From Platycnemis pennipes (taxonomy: Eukaryota > Arthropoda > Insecta > Odonata > Platycnemididae), in assembly GCA_933228895.1 (NCBI GenBank), contig OW121856.1:104011027-104075026 (forward strand): a stretch of DNA of 64,000 nucleotides, given 5' to 3'. Every line of letters begins with the position of its first letter. Position 1 is the first letter of the stretch. Under the pieces are notes generated by a model, which saw only the letters and a program-made list of their open reading frames with translations, searched no databases and was not told the origin of the DNA. Below, piece by piece: positions 60,230-64,000 of this stretch. The translations under genes were made by a program, and so were the position numbers.

Positions 60230-60300
60230 TGCCTAAATGGCGAGAATTCTCGTCATCCGTCCGCAACGGATGGCATTTAAATGACGTGAATTCTCGCCAT
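60230..60300. repeat. Subterminal doubled palindromic motif
   Basis: GGCGAGAATTCTCGTCATCC and GTGAATTCTCGCCATCC lie in tandem separated by CGGATGGCATTTAAATGAC. The left end has a matching ATTTAAATG but not the GAATTC palindrome. Likely transposase-binding or spacing sequence; the role is inferred. Confidence 0.55.
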
Positions 60301-60314
60301 CCGTACGCAACGTG
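60301..60314 (-). repeat. Right TIR of piggyBac-like element
   Basis: CCGTACGCAACGTG is followed by TTAA at 60315-60318. Confidence 0.88.
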
Positions 60315-60383
60315 TTAAGGCATCATGAAAATATCCAAGAGTGGACGTGTGCTGCGTTGTCACGTCTGTAGCATATTTCAGAC

Positions 60384-60535
60384 TAATGCCGACGTCAGGT
60401 TTCTCTCTTCTCTTCACTCGCTCCGTTCCAAAAAATGCAGCCTCTGTTCAATTGCCCACCTCTTTCCCTGAATTGGAAAATGACCTTAGCCGTTGGTCAC
60501 CTCCCCTGAATAACTATCTAATTAGCTAACCATTT
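60384..60535 (+). mobile_element. SINE family 1, 5'-truncated copy
   Basis: TAATGCCGACGTCAGGTTTC through CCGTTGGTCACCTCCCCTG to ATAACTATCTAATTAGCTAA matches the 3' half of 30858-31210. The tRNA head is absent. Confidence 0.7.
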
Positions 60536-61439
60536 TTGTCCATCTATCAATATCTACTGGCTACCTAGAATGCTACTTCGAGGGTATTTGGTAGTGGTGA
60601 ATTACTATCTATGCATGTACTAGCATGTACTACGCATATGCATAAATGTTTACACATGCTAATGAATGGGAGATTACTATACGAATATCCTGTGGAGAGT
60701 ACCAAGCAGATGTCATGATGTTCTTAACGGTGTTGAATAGAGACAGCCCATGCCACTCCCCAAACGGAGGATTTAATAGTCCTATATAGATGTAGATTCA
60801 ATCCGCAGTGCAACTCGGATCTCGTCACCACAGTTTCCTAATCAAACATACATTATAGTGACACGTTCTGCATGGTCGCAGGAGATTATTCCCGAAACGC
60901 TGTTTCAAGACTTCACAGCAGACATACCTAGCTAGCAATAAGGTAACTCATCTAAAAAGGGTTAATGAGAAATTTATAATTCTCTGTATCGAAAAATTCA
61001 GATACTTTTAAAAATATGTTTTTAAATATGAATATAAAATAATTCATCAATAATTTGAGCCCCTAATGATTTAAAGCCTCCGCTATAATACGTGGTGGGA
61101 AGGCACCGTCTAAGCGTCAAGACAAGCCAATCGCATCTTACAGTTGCGCCTAATAAAATTAAATTCCTTGCGTATTTGATATCATTAATAAACTTTGAAT
61201 CTTAAGCTACAACTAATGAGTACATTCCTCAAAATTAATAATGGAATACTTGGCAGGTACGAAGGCCAACATAGTTCCTATCTAAGACTTGGATCCAAAA
61301 TAAAATCCTCTTTCGCTAAATCTCTGTCCGAAAACTTCAGTAATATTACCAGCATAAAGTAGTACCTATGTTGCATCAGGTGATAATTAATATGATTCCA
61401 CCGGCATAAACTTGGGTCGCATCACACTCTGTGTCAAAA
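60536..61439. other. AT-rich spacer
   Basis: Nothing recognised apart from a lone TATAGATGTAGATTC near 60785 that resembles a LINE tail. Confidence 0.35.
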
Positions 61440-61505
61440 GGGGTCTGCTTTATGGCGTACTGTTTGAATCAAGACCAGTTTATTAGCTATTGAGCTATCC
61501 CTGCT
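61440..61505 (-). mobile_element. tRNA-like head, minus strand
   Basis: The inverse complement gives GGGATAGCTCAATAGCTAAT (A-box region) and GTCTTGATTCAAACAGTACG (B-box-like). Probably a decayed SINE head; no body was matched elsewhere. Confidence 0.4.
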
Positions 61506-63619
61506 TGCTTGCGTTCGGAACGTCACTGTGTTTTCCGAGATTATGCGTCGCTCAGTCCCTTATATTTAGTGCCATAGGGAGGTGAACTATGCCGCTAACT
61601 AAAATGGTATAGGCAATAGAAGGGGACGAGGAAAACGGTGAAAATCCATCCTTTCTCTCATGTGAGGGAGACGGAGTTGGGTGTTCTTTGAGCTCTAAAG
61701 GTATAAATTTAAACTTAATTAAGAAAGTGAATACATTTAAATTTTCAAGGTATGCATAACTACACAAGGGATAATTTATTACAAAACACATACAAAACAA
61801 AACATCCCAACAAAATTATGGAATTCAATTAGTATCAAGTATCGCTGGGAAATGAAATTAAAATGGTAATTGATGCATTGATGAATAAAGGTGAGGTTGG
61901 ATTTCCGGTAAAAATATTTGCAATTTTCCCTACAACAGTATTTTAGTTCTACCAAGTTTTATGTGCATCCATAAAGTACATCGTCCTTTACCTGGTGTGA
62001 ACTGGTACTTTAAATCATGGGGTGCTTAGAATTGCATAATCTTCTTGAGGGATACGTGCTCGAAGGGTGCCGCGTTCAAATGCCTACTCGCCATGTCTAG
62101 TTATCCATAATAGTTTAGAAGGGATAACGTAAGTTATTAAGGTTAAAGGAAAAGAAAAAATGAAAAGGATATTCTAGGTTAGGAGGCAAGAAGAAGGAGA
62201 ATTTTTTGCTATACAGATAAAATATTTTGTAGGTGGAATGAGTGCAGGAGAATATTTCCTGGCTAGGAGAAATATTTTTAGAACGAAAAAAGTGCTGATA
62301 AATTCACTTAAAGGTTCTTTTCGCCTCTTACGCCTAAGTAATAGCTCTTCGTCAAAGACATGTTTTTATCATTTTAACATTTAAAAAATGCAACTGGCTA
62401 TATTTTATTAGTTATGACCGGTAAACAAATGTAATCATAGACATTTTTCATAATGAAAAAAGTTATTAAACATATTTCTTCCATTTCCTTTCGCTGTTTC
62501 TTTTTTGAACGAATTACTCAAACTAACGGTTATTTAGAAGTAAAATTTAATAAAAGTCTAAAAATTAAACATTCAATCGTCCGCTTAAAAAAATACATAT
62601 AAATGTTCAAGAATGGAGAGAATACAAAAGCTTTAAAACGTTCAGATGTCACGGAAATTACAGAATTACCCATGGAGATTGATTGTGATATTTTATTCGA
62701 GCACTGTCTATACTCAAGCATTTAATGAAGCTGTTGAGAAGTGAAACCATGATCCAAACGACAGGAAGTGCGTTTAGCTACGCTTCTGTCATTAGTGCAA
62801 AGATGGCGCTGGTGAAATAGCAGTATCACCGCCACAGTTAGCGCTGCGGGAAGCCAGTGACTCAGTTCTCCGTATCGGATGTCTTTGCGGCCACCACCTG
62901 CTACCGTCCCAAAACACGCAAAACGTCTGTAGCGTTACACAGCACGGCGAAGCCAACAGTTTATCTCCCGCCAAACGCTTCTAAGAATCACTTTCGAGGG
63001 GTCTCGTTGAAACTAGATCCCACGGAGAAACCGCTTCCGTTCTAAGTAACTTAATGTCACCGAAGTCACGCACATTCAAATGTTATGTTTGTCATCATGA
63101 ACGAAAGATTTTTTGGTAGGGTATTAGGGTAGAAATAATTTTCGAGAGAATGCAATTTTGAAAATGATTTATAGTCTACTATTTGCAGTAAAATTACAAT
63201 AAATAAAATATACATTTGGACCAAAATAAATACGCAAATTTAAAATTTAGGAACTCAGCTGTTATTTGATAAAAAGACGTTTTTAAGATTAATTTAATGC
63301 ATAAAATATGTAAATTTAGTTGCATTATTAGAAAATTTTCAGCTTTTAGTATTAATTGAAAGATTTTTTCATACATATCATAAATATATTCGAAGTATTA
63401 ATTAAATAATTATGTTAATATTTTGCGATAATTTTGAAATTCTATGTCCCAACTCATTAATTATTGGATAATTACGTACCAATCGAAAAGGGAAATGCAA
63501 AACTTTTCGTCTTTCTTGAAACTATTCAATTTCCCCACTCTTAGTCAGATTATTCTGCTCTTCGGGAACTAATATCTGAAGTTGTGCATGAAAAAAATAA
63601 AATATTTTTATAACGAGCC
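61506..63619. other. AT-rich stretch, no gene recognised
   Basis: Short frames only. The patch 62810-63045 is less AT-rich and has overlapping short frames on both strands without motifs. Confidence 0.4.
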
Positions 63620-63664
63620 TTTGGTATCCTTTGTCAATCTCTGGGATTGACAAAGGATACCAAA
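63620..63664. repeat. Perfect 20-bp inverted repeat with 5-nt loop
   Basis: TTTGGTATCCTTTGTCAATC (63620-63639), loop TCTGG, then its exact inverse complement (63645-63664). Three more pairs can form outward past a 2-nt bulge. It would fold as a tight hairpin in RNA or single-stranded DNA. Function unknown. Confidence 0.8.
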
Positions 63665-64000
63665 ATGGCCTATTTCCTAATAAAACTGAAATTATGAAAT
63701 TTCCTTTCTGACTGATCTCATGTTTGATTTCCTCTAAGAAATACGTCTATTTTGGTGCTTTAATGGGCAATTTAAATTTCCTCAGTTTTATTCTAATAAA
63801 CATTATTTTTCAATATATTCCTCTCGCCTATTTTATAAGTTATAAATAAAATTAATGCTATTTATAACGAGGATAAGAGCCTAGTCTTGTCCTATATTAT
63901 TTTAAATTTCCAACATAATAGACCCTCGAAAAAGATAAATAATGTATGCATCATTTTTTATGTGCATTGTAGACTTAGCCTCAGCACTCCAATATTTGTG
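63665..64000. other. AT-rich end of window
   Basis: Nothing recognised. Confidence 0.35.

Larger units (their letters stand above)
57699..60318 (-). mobile_element. Structurally complete piggyBac-like transposon
   Basis: The left end reads TTAA then CACGTTGCGTACCGG (57699-57717). The right end reads CCGTACGCAACGTG then TTAA (to 60318). The first 12 bases of the terminal inverted repeat match exactly, and TTAA flanks both ends as expected for piggyBac insertion and precise excision. The 2620-bp length is normal for the superfamily. The single gene inside is on the minus strand, with about 160 bp downstream and 700 bp upstream. The right end also has a doubled subterminal GAGAATTCTCG-type motif. 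The element is probably immobile because its transposase N-terminus is broken. Confidence 0.88.

Noticed and set aside
1..64000. CRISPR array, prophage, bacterial operon, rRNA or integrated virus
   Set aside because: No regularly spaced short repeats, no bacterial gene layout, no rRNA sequence and no viral structural or replication proteins were seen.

Overview
The window looks like non-coding chromosomal DNA from a metazoan, most likely an arthropod and probably an insect. The background is AT-rich and packed with short, decayed, nested transposable elements: Penelope-like, non-LTR, tRNA-derived SINE, piggyBac, hAT-like and TTAA-flanked MITE. There are no bacterial-style operons, ribosome binding sites, CRISPR arrays or rRNA. 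The organism call is an inference from element types; no host gene was found that would fix the species. All identities and boundaries were read by eye.

The only long reading frame with a recognisable protein family is a PGBD/piggyBac-type transposase on the minus strand (57864-59606). Its catalytic core is intact but its N-terminus is broken. It lies inside an element with both ends readable, 57699-60318: matching 12-bp terminal inverted repeats, each flanked by TTAA. No convincing host protein-coding gene was seen. The best host-exon candidate is a 54-nt open segment with good splice signals at 32841-32894. The window could be intergenic or lie within a very large intron.

Layout. 1-3300: a GC-rich island, then dispersed repeat family R1 (557-1712) with a dimeric retroposon inside it, then a Penelope-like fragment framed by inverted repeats (2551-3267). 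9.7-14 kb: repeat family R2 split by a 5'-truncated LINE, a 230-bp MITE (11318-11547), and a hAT-like non-autonomous element with an exact 8-bp target duplication (12236-13804). 17.9-20.1 kb: local tandem duplications and a LINE fragment. 21.5-22 kb: a SINE and a tRNA-like head. 25-28 kb: second copies of the MITE and of R2. 29.2-31.9 kb: a tandem array with a unit of about 640 bp, a LINE fragment and an inverted pair of SINEs. 33-47 kb: LINE and SINE remnants and a compound tandem repeat (36445-37375). 48-64 kb: GC-rich islands, the second R1 copy (54385-55078), a second SINE-2 copy, the piggyBac element and a perfect 20-bp hairpin near the right end.

GC-rich islands of about 0.4-1.4 kb recur across the window. 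Many have a purine-rich strand and a pyrimidine-rich strand. That skew removes stop codons from the pyrimidine strand and produces long Pro/Ser-rich spurious frames, which I rejected. The elements do not form a pathway. Their value is as a record of nested insertions, since several empty and filled site pairs can be read directly inside the window.
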